Shown in pieces: positions 24,540 to 32,886 of a DNA stretch of 64,000 nucleotides (position 1 is the stretch's first letter; each line of letters opens with the position of its first letter). Origin of the DNA: CAYWIT01 sp964458415 (GTDB lineage Bacteria > Pseudomonadota > Alphaproteobacteria > Micavibrionales > UBA2020). A program made the translations under genes and the position numbers. The notes under the pieces were generated by a model. That model was not told the origin of the DNA. It worked only from the letters and a program-made list of their open reading frames with translations, and did no database searches. The stretch is from positions 44,082 through 108,081 of the forward strand of contig CAYWIT010000007.1 in the NCBI GenBank assembly GCA_964458415.1. Direction: 5' to 3'.

Positions 24540-25658
24540 ATGCTGATCGGTTGCCCCAAAGAGATTAAAACCAAAGAATTCCGCGTCGGCCTGACGCCTA
24601 CTTCGGTCCGCGAATATGTCCGGAATGGCCATCAGGTCATCATTGAAACCAGTGCCGGGCTCGGCATACAGGCTTCTGATGAGGATTATGTCAAGGCAGG
24701 GGCGCAAATCGCCGCTTCCGCCAAGGAAGTTTTCGATAAAGCCGACATGATCGTCAAGGTCAAAGAGCCGCAAGCCGTTGAATGCAAGATGCTGCGCAAA
24801 GGGCAGATTCTTTTCACCTATCTGCATCTGGCCGCAGATGCCGAACAGGCCAAGGGCCTGATCGACAGCGGCTGCGTCGCGATTGCCTATGAAACCGTCA
24901 CTTCCGAACGCGGCGGCCTGCCGCTGCTGGCTCCGATGAGCGAAGTTGCCGGACGCATGGGCGTGCATGTCGGCGCCTATTTCCTGCAGGTCAACAATGG
25001 CGGTTCCGGCATCCTGATCGGCGGCGTTCCCGGCGTGAAGGCGGCGGAAGTCGTCGTGCTGGGCGGCGGCGTTTCCGGCACCCATGCCGCAAAGATGGCG
25101 ATTGGTCTGGAAGCGCGCGTCACGATTATTGAACGCTCGCTTGACCGCATCCGCCAGCTGGAAGACCTGTTCGGGTCCCGCGCCAATATCATCTATTCCA
25201 CCCATGATTCCGTCGAGCAATATGTCAGCGCTGCCGACCTTGTTATCGGCGCCGTTCTGATCCCGGGGGCTCTCGCACCCAAACTGATCACCCGCAACCT
25301 GCTCAAGAAAATGCGGCCAAAATCCGTCATCGTCGATATCGCGATTGATCAGGGCGGCTGTGCGGAAACGTCGAAGGCGACAACGCACGACAATCCGACC
25401 TATGAAGTTGACGGCATCGTCCATTACTGCGTTGCCAACATGCCGGGCGCCGTGCCCCGCACCTCGGCCTATGCCCTGAATAACGCCGTATTGCCCTATG
25501 GCCTCGAAATCGCCAACAAGGGCTGGGTCAAGGCGCTTTCGGACAACAAGCATCTGCGCAACGGCCTGACTGTCTGCAAAGGCAAGATCACCCACGCCGA
25601 AGTGGCACGCGACCTGAAACTCGACTACGCGCAGGCAGAGGAGCAGCTGGCAGCATGA
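24540..25658 (+). CDS. ald: Alanine dehydrogenase
   Basis: This enzyme oxidatively deaminates L-alanine to pyruvate with NAD. The 372 residues begin MLIGCPKEIKTKEFRVGLTP, with the substrate-binding Lys in MIVKVKEPQ, catalytic His in FTYLHLAAD, and the NAD-binding glycine-rich VVVLGGGVSGTHAAKMA near residue 170. The length equals the family norm of 371. AAGGAG lies 8 nt before the ATG at 24540; the in-frame extension to 24504 has no ribosome site. The stop overlaps the next small gene (ATGA). Confidence 0.95.
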   Translation: MLIGCPKEIKTKEFRVGLTPTSVREYVRNGHQVIIETSAGLGIQASDEDYVKAGAQIAASAKEVFDKADMIVKVKEPQAVECKMLRKGQILFTYLHLAADAEQAKGLIDSGCVAIAYETVTSERGGLPLLAPMSEVAGRMGVHVGAYFLQVNNGGSGILIGGVPGVKAAEVVVLGGGVSGTHAAKMAIGLEARVTIIERSLDRIRQLEDLFGSRANIIYSTHDSVEQYVSAADLVIGAVLIPGALAPKLITRNLLKKMRPKSVIVDIAIDQGGCAETSKATTHDNPTYEVDGIVHYCVANMPGAVPRTSAYALNNAVLPYGLEIANKGWVKALSDNKHLRNGLTVCKGKITHAEVARDLKLDYAQAEEQLAA

Positions 25659-25852
25659 TCGGATTTTTGAAATCATTCTTCACGCATGAGAAATCTCCGG
25701 AAGAACAAGCCCTGCTCGCCGCTGCGGCACAGGACAAGGCGCGCGACATTCTGACCGTTCCCGGCTCCGCAGCGGAGGATGGAGAAGAAAAATCCTCCGG
25801 CGGCTGTGGCGGTTGCGGCAATTGTCATTGCGGCAACGCGCAAAACCAATAG
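25655..25852 (+). CDS. Small Cys-rich protein coupled to ald
   Basis: This 65-residue protein overlaps the ald stop by 4 nt (ATGA), so its translation is tied to alanine dehydrogenase. The first half is an Ala/Glu-rich helix after an amphipathic start (MIGFLKSFFTHEKSPEEQ). The end is GGCGGCGNCHCGN, with four Cys and one His within about a dozen residues, a likely metal-binding knuckle. I do not recognise the family. Gene overlap and codon use like its neighbours argue that it is real. Confidence 0.6.
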   Translation: MIGFLKSFFTHEKSPEEQALLAAAAQDKARDILTVPGSAAEDGEEKSSGGCGGCGNCHCGNAQNQ

Positions 25853-25879
25853 TTACCGCAACAGAGCAGGAAAATAGCT

Positions 25880-26701
25880 CTATTTTTTCTGCAGACTGTC
25901 CGCGAGCGCGTTGCATGCCAGCACGGTGATAAAAATCATCAGCCCCGGCCAAACGCTTAACAGGGGGTATTCCCACAGGGTTTCTCCCGCATTGGTCAGC
26001 ATATTGCCCCAGCTGGCCATGGGCGGGCGGATGCCCAGCCCTAGAAAACTCAGGGCCGATTCCATCAAAATGATATTACCGACGGCCAGCGCCACCGCAA
26101 CGGCCACCGTATTCGCCAGATTGGGAAAGATATGCCGCAACACGATACGCCCGTGACTGACGCCGAGAGCACGGGCAGCACGCACGTAATCCATTTCCCG
26201 CAAGCTGCATGTCCGGGCGCGCACCAGCCGGGCCACCCCGGGCCAACCCAGAAACGCGATCAAGACGATAATTTTTAACAAAGCGGCGCCGCTGGACGCC
26301 GCCGCAAATCCCAGCTTCTCGGTATCGATTGCCGAGAGCACGATCAGCAATGGCAGGGCCGGCAGCGCCATCAGCAAATCCGCCAGACGCATGAGCACCG
26401 CGTCGCGCCAGCTCCCCGTATATCCGGCAACCAGTCCGATCGCCGTGCCCGCCAGCCCCGCCGACAGCGCTGCCACGATGCCGACCAGCAAGGAAATGCG
26501 CCCGCCTTCCAGCAAACGCAGAAAAACATCGCGCCCCAACTCGTCCGTTCCCAGAAAACTCGTCCCTGACGGCGGTGCAAACCGTGACGCCAGATTCGTA
26601 GTATGCGGATCAAGGCCCAGCGCCGGTCCGAACAACGGCGCGGAAAAACATATAACCGCCAGCGCTGAAATGCTCAAACCAAGCCGGCTTTCGCGTTTCA
26701 T
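25880..26701 (-). CDS. Peptide-type ABC transporter permease, DppC/OppC family
   Basis: This 273-residue inner-membrane permease has the N-terminal segment typical of the C subunit (LGLSISALAVICFSAPLFGP), a GTDELGRDVFLRLLEGGRIS stretch that is diagnostic of OppC/DppC, and the EAA loop near residues 170-190 (YVRAARALGVSHGRIVLRHI). About six hydrophobic segments are visible. It is the last gene of a four-gene operon in which every junction is a 4-nt ATGA overlap. No ATPase gene follows; the next gene is the convergent Cys-rich ORF. Confidence 0.9.
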   Translation of the reverse strand: MKRESRLGLSISALAVICFSAPLFGPALGLDPHTTNLASRFAPPSGTSFLGTDELGRDVFLRLLEGGRISLLVGIVAALSAGLAGTAIGLVAGYTGSWRDAVLMRLADLLMALPALPLLIVLSAIDTEKLGFAAASSGAALLKIIVLIAFLGWPGVARLVRARTCSLREMDYVRAARALGVSHGRIVLRHIFPNLANTVAVAVALAVGNIILMESALSFLGLGIRPPMASWGNMLTNAGETLWEYPLLSVWPGLMIFITVLACNALADSLQKK

Positions 26702-27627
26702 GATACGACGACCCGCGGATCAAGCGCTGCCTGTATAATATCCGCCAGCAGGCTGGCCGCCAGAATACAGGCCGCCAGCAACAGGAATCCGGCCAATGCC
26801 AGATTATAATCATTCCCCATGACGGCGTCGAAGAGCAGCTTGCCCATCCCCGGCCAGGCAAAAACCGTTTCCACCGTCAAGGCGCCGCCGATCAGCGTTC
26901 CCAAATCCAGCATCAACAAGGTCACCAGCGGGGGCAGGGCCGTGGTAAAAGCATGCCGCCAGAGCACCCGCATTTTCCCGCAGCCTTTGGCTTGGGCCGT
27001 GCGGATGTGATCCGCCTGCAGCGCCTCCGTCATCACCGCGCGGGTATGACGCAGATAGGACGCCAGACCGGCAAAAACCAGAACCAGCACCGGCAGAATC
27101 AGGGATCGCAGGGAATCCGGCTGCGCAGAGGCGGGCAGCCACCCCAGCTTGACCGCAAAAATGCCGATCAACAGCAGTCCGGCCCAAAACGACGGCATTG
27201 ATATTCCGGCCAGAGAAAACAATTGCAGCGCGCGGGCAGAAAAACTGGCGGGGCGGACAGCGCAAAGCACCCCCGCCGGCACCGCCAGCGCCACCGTCAA
27301 AACCAGCGCCAGTCCCAGCATTTGAAGGGAGCGCGCCAGCGCCGGCAGCAACACGGCAAAAACGGGCTGGCTATAAAGACGGCTATAGCCGAAATCGCCT
27401 TGCAGAGCGCTCGCCAGCCAGCGCCCGTAACGCGCCAGCAATGGCTGATCCAGCCCATAAAGCTGGCGCAATCGCGCCACATCCTCCGCCGTCATTTTCG
27501 GATTGCCTGCCGCCATCAGGTCAACCGGATCCCCCGGCATCAGCCCGATGAGCAGATACACCAGAAAGGACAAGACAAGCAGGACGCCGGCAGCCTGCAG
27601 CAGCCTTTGCAACAGATACTTGCTCAT
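26698..27627 (-). CDS. Peptide-type ABC transporter permease, DppB/OppB family
   Basis: This 309-residue inner-membrane permease starts MSKYLLQRLLQAAGVLLVLS and continues LIGLMPGDPVDLM, both classic for the B subunit. The EAA loop occurs near residue 205 (HIRTAQAKGCGKMRVLWRH). The ATG at 27627 overlaps the stop of the upstream gene (ATGA); the longer frame back to 27723 is read-through of that gene. It forms the channel heterodimer with the downstream OppC-like permease. Confidence 0.9.
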   Translation of the reverse strand: MSKYLLQRLLQAAGVLLVLSFLVYLLIGLMPGDPVDLMAAGNPKMTAEDVARLRQLYGLDQPLLARYGRWLASALQGDFGYSRLYSQPVFAVLLPALARSLQMLGLALVLTVALAVPAGVLCAVRPASFSARALQLFSLAGISMPSFWAGLLLIGIFAVKLGWLPASAQPDSLRSLILPVLVLVFAGLASYLRHTRAVMTEALQADHIRTAQAKGCGKMRVLWRHAFTTALPPLVTLLMLDLGTLIGGALTVETVFAWPGMGKLLFDAVMGNDYNLALAGFLLLAACILAASLLADIIQAALDPRVVVS

Positions 27628-28376
27628 CTCTGTTCCGGCGGCGGCGCTTCCGGCGGCGCCTTTTCCATTTTTTCCAGTGCCGCTTCTGTTACCAGACGCA
27701 GGGTGTAACGCACATCCGCCCATGATTCCGGCGGCGACATAGGATAATCCGCATTATGCATCTTGTTCAGGCTTTTACACAGCGCAAACGGGTTATCCCG
27801 TGCCGGATATTTCGCATCATAATCCAGCACCTGCCGGATAGACTTTGCCACCAGCGCCGGATTATCCGCGATCTGCTGCCCGGAAACCTCGTTGGGAAAA
27901 AGGGTTTGTATCGCGCTGACGATATTCGCGGAATCCGGAACGCCGCATCGCAGGGCATCATAGCGCAGGCGAAAGCGGGCATATTGATGCCAGAACAAAA
28001 CCTCCTCATCGCGCTTCAGCCGTTGCAAGCGCATGGTATATTCGTTAAACACAGTTCCCGGCAACTGCGATGTCACAGGCTCCAGCTGCTTCATGATTTC
28101 ATCCGTTTCGCTCAGCGGGCGCAGTCTGATCCAATCTTCGACTTTGGAAAAATCATCCATTTTTTCCGCGGCCGCCACCAGCGTGGCGAGGCGGGAAAAA
28201 TCCTGACTGCGGATCCACGACATTTTGACCCAGGCCATTGCTCCCTGCACCGTCAGCAATACGTACAGGATAAAGAAAAGCATGACAAGAAACCGGACGA
28301 TCAGCCGCAGGCCATAAACTTCCCAGCTGCTCCAGATTTTCGCAGGAATATTGGTCTTGTTTTCACTCTCGGTCAC
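27624..28376 (-). CDS. Single-pass membrane protein of unknown function in the ABC operon
   Basis: I do not recognise this 250-residue protein. It has one strong transmembrane segment at about residues 28-48 (FLVMLFFILYVLLTVQGAMAW) and a long C-terminal domain that should face the periplasm, helical and charged, with three Cys (RCGV, ALCKS and the region between). It overlaps both the substrate-binding-protein gene before it and the OppB-like gene after it by 4 nt, so it should be made in step with the transporter. Such a protein is not a standard member of oligopeptide ABC operons. It could be an accessory receptor or scaffold; that is inference. Confidence 0.65.
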   Translation of the reverse strand: MTESENKTNIPAKIWSSWEVYGLRLIVRFLVMLFFILYVLLTVQGAMAWVKMSWIRSQDFSRLATLVAAAEKMDDFSKVEDWIRLRPLSETDEIMKQLEPVTSQLPGTVFNEYTMRLQRLKRDEEVLFWHQYARFRLRYDALRCGVPDSANIVSAIQTLFPNEVSGQQIADNPALVAKSIRQVLDYDAKYPARDNPFALCKSLNKMHNADYPMSPPESWADVRYTLRLVTEAALEKMEKAPPEAPPPEQR

Positions 28377-30091
28377 GGTTCAATCCTCCAGTTTTCAACC
28401 CAGAGCGTTGAAGGATGCAGATGCCCCGTCGGCACTACCCCCTCAAGTCCGGCGGGAATAAAAAAAGCATCCGCCCGATAATAAAGCGGCAAAGCCGGCA
28501 AATCATCGGCATAGAGCTTTTGCAACTGCTGCCAGAGCGCCCTGTTTTCGCCAGCTTCACAAACGACGTCAAGATCGTCAATGATCCTGTCCATCGCCGC
28601 ATTTTTATATCCGGCATAATTCTGCCCGGCATAATTGTTTTCCGGCGCGGGGATCATCGTCGAATACAGCGTTGTTTTGGGAATATTGCGCGGACTGCTG
28701 ATCCAGGCAAACATGACCCCGCCTTTGAATTTTCTCTCCCGCATGATATCCCCGAACAAAACGCGGGCCGGCGCGTTCTCGATAACCGTCGTCACCCCGA
28801 TCTTTTTCCAATCGGCCTGAATGGCCTGCCCGATCAATTCCCGCGTACTGTTCCCGGCCGTCGTTGCCAGATGCACGACAAGTTTTTGCCCTGCATCGTT
28901 GTAACGCACCCCATCCGCGCGCAACTGCCATCCCGCCTGCGCCAGCAGCGCCGCTGCCTTGTCGGGATCGTAAGGATAGCCGGTGACCTCCGGGCTATAG
29001 ACGGTATCCTGCGGATTGACACTGCCAAGGGCCACCGGCTGCCGTCCGGAAAAAATCTGCCGGTTGAAAGATTCACGATCCATCCCGTACATCAAAGCCT
29101 GCCGGACGCGAATGTCCTGAAATTCCGGAGAATCCAGATTCAGATCGATATGCTCATAGGTCAAACCGGTCTTGTAGACAACCTCGTATTTTTCGGGAGC
29201 GGCGACTGACAGCCGCTTTTCCAGCGCAAGAGCCTGATCGAGGGAAAGCCCCAGTTCTCCGGCAATATAATCCACCCCGCCGGATTGCAGGTTCGCCGCC
29301 AGTGCCGCAGAATTCTCGATCGTCCGGAAGACAAGCGTATCAAAAACGGGCGCAGGGCCGGACCACGCTGCATTCCGCGTCACCGCCACCGAAACTCCGT
29401 TTTCAATCTTGCTGATCCGGTAGGGCCCGTTATAAAGCCCGGCCTGCGTCGGGTCAGTGTTATAAAGCGTCTGGTGGCGATAGTTTTTCGGATCTTTTTC
29501 AAAAATTTTCCGCTCGAGATGCGCAGGCAGGGGATAAAAATCGCCAACCGCCGCAAAATCGCATTTCACCTTGGCAAAATGAATCGTAAAGGTCTGCGCG
29601 TCCGTAACGGTGATATCCGCGATATCTTTGGCAAAAAATTCCCCGTTCCCGATTCCGCTTGCAGGATGCTTGCCGACTTCCCATGCAAAGACAACATCTG
29701 CCGTTGTAACCGGTGCGCCATCCCCCCACTTCAGCCCTGCTTTCAGTGTATAGGTAGCGGCAATCCCTTCTGTCCCGTCCGCGCGTTTTTCCAGCACGGC
29801 CCGCCCGTTTTCAAAAGACGGCAAAAGCGTGCAAAGCATACAGACGGGATTCCATGCGGCATCATAGGCCGTCAGGGGCCGCAGCGCCGTTCCCAGCACC
29901 AGACTCTTGGCCACCATTTCATCATAGCCGGGATGCAGGGATGACGGATATTGCGACATGCCGATGGTAAAACGGGATTTCTCCAGTGCCACAGCCGGCA
30001 TTACGGCAAAAGAAGAAGTAAAAATAGCGCCCAGCAGGAAAACCTTTGCCATTTTATCAATGTTGGATTTCAATAGGCCTGTTCGCTGCAT
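28373..30091 (-). CDS. Periplasmic substrate-binding protein, SBP family 5 (peptide/nickel type)
   Basis: This 572-residue extracytoplasmic binding protein has a signal peptide with a long n-region (hydrophobic core VFLLGAIFTSSFAV, cleavage likely after AVA). The SBP family 5 fold is seen in SLVLGTALRPLTAYD, YTLKAGLKWGDGAPVTTADVVF, and the RVRQALMYGMDRESF segment. GGGAG lies 9 nt before the ATG at 30091; a later Met at residue 14 has no ribosome site. It opens the four-gene operon. The start is only 15 nt from the divergent gene at 30107. The ligand, probably a peptide or an opine-like compound, cannot be told. Confidence 0.9.
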   Translation of the reverse strand: MQRTGLLKSNIDKMAKVFLLGAIFTSSFAVMPAVALEKSRFTIGMSQYPSSLHPGYDEMVAKSLVLGTALRPLTAYDAAWNPVCMLCTLLPSFENGRAVLEKRADGTEGIAATYTLKAGLKWGDGAPVTTADVVFAWEVGKHPASGIGNGEFFAKDIADITVTDAQTFTIHFAKVKCDFAAVGDFYPLPAHLERKIFEKDPKNYRHQTLYNTDPTQAGLYNGPYRISKIENGVSVAVTRNAAWSGPAPVFDTLVFRTIENSAALAANLQSGGVDYIAGELGLSLDQALALEKRLSVAAPEKYEVVYKTGLTYEHIDLNLDSPEFQDIRVRQALMYGMDRESFNRQIFSGRQPVALGSVNPQDTVYSPEVTGYPYDPDKAAALLAQAGWQLRADGVRYNDAGQKLVVHLATTAGNSTRELIGQAIQADWKKIGVTTVIENAPARVLFGDIMRERKFKGGVMFAWISSPRNIPKTTLYSTMIPAPENNYAGQNYAGYKNAAMDRIIDDLDVVCEAGENRALWQQLQKLYADDLPALPLYYRADAFFIPAGLEGVVPTGHLHPSTLWVENWRIEP

Positions 30092-30106
30092 AAAAGGTCA
30101 CTCCCG

Positions 30107-30481
30107 ATGGATACAGTTTATATCGTAATTCTGCTTTTGGTCACCGCTTTGTTGTTATCAATTCCGCTTTTTCCGTTCTGGAAAGTATGGCGGCGGTTAA
30201 AGTCGCACCATCCCAAGCGCTGGGCCGAACAGGGGCCTTTTGATCTGCGCAGCATGATGGCGCATCCAGCCATCGTTTCCACCCTCGTGGACATCATCAA
30301 GACATACGAAACGGATCCAGCCGTCAAAAAACGGGACCCTGTTCTGGTCAAATGGACAAAATGGGCACGGGAAGTGCTGGACATGGTTCCCAGAAGCTTT
30401 CTCGCGCAGATCGGCTACACTCTTGTTTTTATTTACTTTATCAGCTTTTTTACCTCCATGATTATGAGCGTTTTACAATAA
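30107..30481 (+). CDS. Small membrane protein, unknown
   Basis: This 124-residue protein has a hydrophobic segment at each end (residues about 4-26, IVILLLVTALLLSIPLFP; and about 100-122, IGYTLVFIYFISFFTSM) with a charged middle that is probably cytoplasmic. I do not recognise the family. It lies 10 nt before the TPP-enzyme gene and may be cotranscribed with it. The 15-nt gap to the divergent binding-protein gene leaves no room for separate promoters outside the coding regions. Confidence 0.6.
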   Translation: MDTVYIVILLLVTALLLSIPLFPFWKVWRRLKSHHPKRWAEQGPFDLRSMMAHPAIVSTLVDIIKTYETDPAVKKRDPVLVKWTKWAREVLDMVPRSFLAQIGYTLVFIYFISFFTSMIMSVLQ

Positions 30482-30491
30482 CGGGGACAAA

Positions 30492-32147
30492 ATGAAAAAC
30501 AGAAGCGGCGGAAAAATCCTGATCGAAAGCCTGCGCGCCCACGGCGTCAAAAAGATTTTCTGCGTCCCGGGAGAAAGTTATCTGGACGCCTTGGATGCGC
30601 TGGTCGATGCTCCAGATATTCGCACCATCACCTGCCGGCAAGAAGGTGGAGCCGCTTTCATGGCCGAAGCCTATGGCAAGCTGACCAGCCACCCGGGAGT
30701 CTGTTTTGTCACCCGCGGCCCCGGCGCCTGCAATGCTGCCATCGGCGTCCATACCGCCATGCAGGATTCGACGCCGATGATCCTGCTGGTGGGGCAAGTC
30801 GCCCGTGACCAGATGGGGCGTGAAGCTTTTCAGGAAATCGACTATCGCCAGATGTTCGCCCCCCCCATGACAAAATGGGTCGCACAGGTTGAAAAAGCCG
30901 CCGATATACCACAGATCATGCGCGAGGCTTTCGCCATCGCCACGACAGGCCGCCCCGGCCCCGTTGTCATCGCCTTCCCCGAAGATGTTTTATCGGAGCT
31001 CTCCGGCGAGGAAGTGGCCGCGCCCGCAGCACCAGTCACTTTTGCTCCGAAACATTCAGATGTCGCGCATCTGAAAGAGCTTCTGGCCACCGCGCAAAAA
31101 CCGCTGGTGATCGTCGGAGGCGGCAACTGGACGGATGCCGCGATAAACGGTTTTGAAAGCTTCTGCGCCGCCGCCCATCTTCCCGTCGCCGCCGGTTTCC
31201 GCCGCCAGGATGCTTTCCACAACAGCCATGACAACTATGTCGGCGCGCTGGGAACCACCGTTGACATGCGCCTGTCGCGCCATGTCATGGAGGCGGATCT
31301 GATTATCGCTGTCGGCACCCGCCTTGGCGAAATCCTGACACAGGGTTACACTCTCATCATCCCGCCGCAGCCAAAACAGAAGCTGATCCACATCTATCCG
31401 GACGCCGCGGAACTAAACCGTGTCTATCAAGCCGATCTGGCTATTCTTGCGGATATTCCGGCCTTTGCGAAAACCGTCGAAAACCTTGCTATTCCGGACA
31501 ACACCGCCCGCGCGGACTGGACACGCCAACTCCGGCAGGAATATCTGGACTGGACGCTGATCCGTAGCCGCGACAAATTCGAACTGGATCTCGACGGCGT
31601 CACGGAAGACCTGATCAACCAGCTCCCCGCCGACGCCATCATCACCACCGATGCCGGAAATTTCAGCGGCTGGCCACAGCGGTATATTTCCTATGACCGG
31701 CCCATGAGATTGCTCGCCCCCACCTCGGGCGCCATGGGCTATGGCGTTCCGGCCGCGATTGCCGCCAGCCTGACCTACCCCGACCGCGCTGTCATCGGCT
31801 TTATGGGCGATGGCGGATTCATGATGACCGGACAGGAAATCGCCACCGCCTTGCACGAAGGCGCCCATCCGGTTTTCCTTGTTTTCAACAATGGCATGTA
31901 TGGCACCATCCGCATGCATCAGGAAAAACATTACCCCGGGCGAATCAGCGCCACGCGCCTGACCAATCCGGATTTCGCGGCACTGGCGCGCAGCTATGGC
32001 GCGGCAGGCTTTGTCGTTGAAAAAACGGCGGACTTCGCGTCCGCCCTGCAAAAGGCGCTCGCCTCGAAAAAACCGGCCCTGATTGAACTGCGCATGGATC
32101 CGGAACAGATCACCACCCAGAAAAAACTTTCCGAGCTCAAGGGATGA
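30492..32147 (+). CDS. Thiamine-diphosphate enzyme, acetolactate-synthase large-subunit-like
   Basis: This 551-residue enzyme belongs to the ALS/pyruvate-oxidase superfamily. The cofactor-activating Glu is in VPGESYLDALDAL, followed by GGAAFMAEAYGKLTSHPGV. The TPP/Mg motif is GDGGFMMTGQEIATALHEG with NNGMY following. It is not next to an ilvH regulatory subunit and differs from biosynthetic IlvB; relatives are annotated only as thiamine-pyrophosphate-binding proteins, so sulfoacetaldehyde, benzaldehyde-type and other activities remain open. It overlaps the next gene by 4 nt. Confidence 0.85.
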   Translation: MKNRSGGKILIESLRAHGVKKIFCVPGESYLDALDALVDAPDIRTITCRQEGGAAFMAEAYGKLTSHPGVCFVTRGPGACNAAIGVHTAMQDSTPMILLVGQVARDQMGREAFQEIDYRQMFAPPMTKWVAQVEKAADIPQIMREAFAIATTGRPGPVVIAFPEDVLSELSGEEVAAPAAPVTFAPKHSDVAHLKELLATAQKPLVIVGGGNWTDAAINGFESFCAAAHLPVAAGFRRQDAFHNSHDNYVGALGTTVDMRLSRHVMEADLIIAVGTRLGEILTQGYTLIIPPQPKQKLIHIYPDAAELNRVYQADLAILADIPAFAKTVENLAIPDNTARADWTRQLRQEYLDWTLIRSRDKFELDLDGVTEDLINQLPADAIITTDAGNFSGWPQRYISYDRPMRLLAPTSGAMGYGVPAAIAASLTYPDRAVIGFMGDGGFMMTGQEIATALHEGAHPVFLVFNNGMYGTIRMHQEKHYPGRISATRLTNPDFAALARSYGAAGFVVEKTADFASALQKALASKKPALIELRMDPEQITTQKKLSELKG

Positions 32148-32830
32148 GCGCAGAGGAGCAAGCCCTTCCGATTTCACCGGAAGATCTGGTTTTTCTGGAT
32201 GAATTCACGGAGAAATATCCGCTGAAAATCGATCTGGTCTATGCGCAGCCGGAGCATTCCTGCAATCTGTTTAAAACCGGCATCTACCGGCAGGCTGCAA
32301 GGATGATCGGACATCGGGAATTCGTTGCCGTTATTTTGCGGGCGGCGGATATCTGCTGGCATGAAAACAATTACATTTTTGAACTGAAAGACTGCCTGCG
32401 CACGGTAGAGGCCCAGGAACGGATGCGCGACACGGAAATTGTCCGCAGAAATCCGCACTGGCTGGAAGAACCCAACCGCCTGCTCTCGCCGCCCGGTCGC
32501 GGCGGACATCCGCGCGGCATGGCTGTAGACATCATTCTGATTGACAAGAACGGCAAAGAAATCGACATGGGAACACCTTTCGATTTTCTCAGTGAAGACC
32601 GCAGCAACAATCCCGCCGCGCGCAACTATCTGAATTTCCCGCCGGCCGTGCTGGAGAACCGCCGCATTCTCGAACGGGCCATGACCCGCGCCGGAGCCGA
32701 ACTGGGGCATGAAATCCTCCCCCTGCCGCAGGAATGGTGGGACTTCCGCTTTCCCTATGGTTATACAAACCGTTATGCCCCTCTTTATGATCGCGATTTG
32801 CCGCCCGATTTCCGCATGACCGCCCTTTAA
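32144..32830 (+). CDS. M15D-type D-Ala-D-Ala dipeptidase-like protein (VanX/DdpX fold)
   Basis: This 228-residue protein resembles the zinc dipeptidases VanX and DdpX. Ligands H122 and D129 are in GGHPRGMAVD, spaced as His116 and Asp123 of VanX. The catalytic Glu is E197 in EWWDF, but the third zinc ligand, His184 in VanX (EWWH), is Asp200 here. No signal peptide is evident. It overlaps the upstream TPP-enzyme gene (ATGA). It could cleave D,D-dipeptides in the cytosol, hydrolyse another small peptide, or be impaired. Domain call is firm, activity uncertain. Confidence 0.82.
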   Translation: MSAEEQALPISPEDLVFLDEFTEKYPLKIDLVYAQPEHSCNLFKTGIYRQAARMIGHREFVAVILRAADICWHENNYIFELKDCLRTVEAQERMRDTEIVRRNPHWLEEPNRLLSPPGRGGHPRGMAVDIILIDKNGKEIDMGTPFDFLSEDRSNNPAARNYLNFPPAVLENRRILERAMTRAGAELGHEILPLPQEWWDFRFPYGYTNRYAPLYDRDLPPDFRMTAL

Positions 32831-32886
32831 AGAAATATTCAAAATTTCCCCGATCGTGCTATATTTACCAAAGGGGATAAGAAACC

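Noticed and set aside
24537..25676. 379-codon minus-strand frame opposite ald
   Set aside because: Shadow frame of alanine dehydrogenase with no domain and no ribosome site.
25863..25888. Weak hairpin plus T run after the Cys-rich gene
   Set aside because: The stem is only 5 bp with a 9-nt loop and overlaps the convergent gene end, so I do not list it as a terminator.
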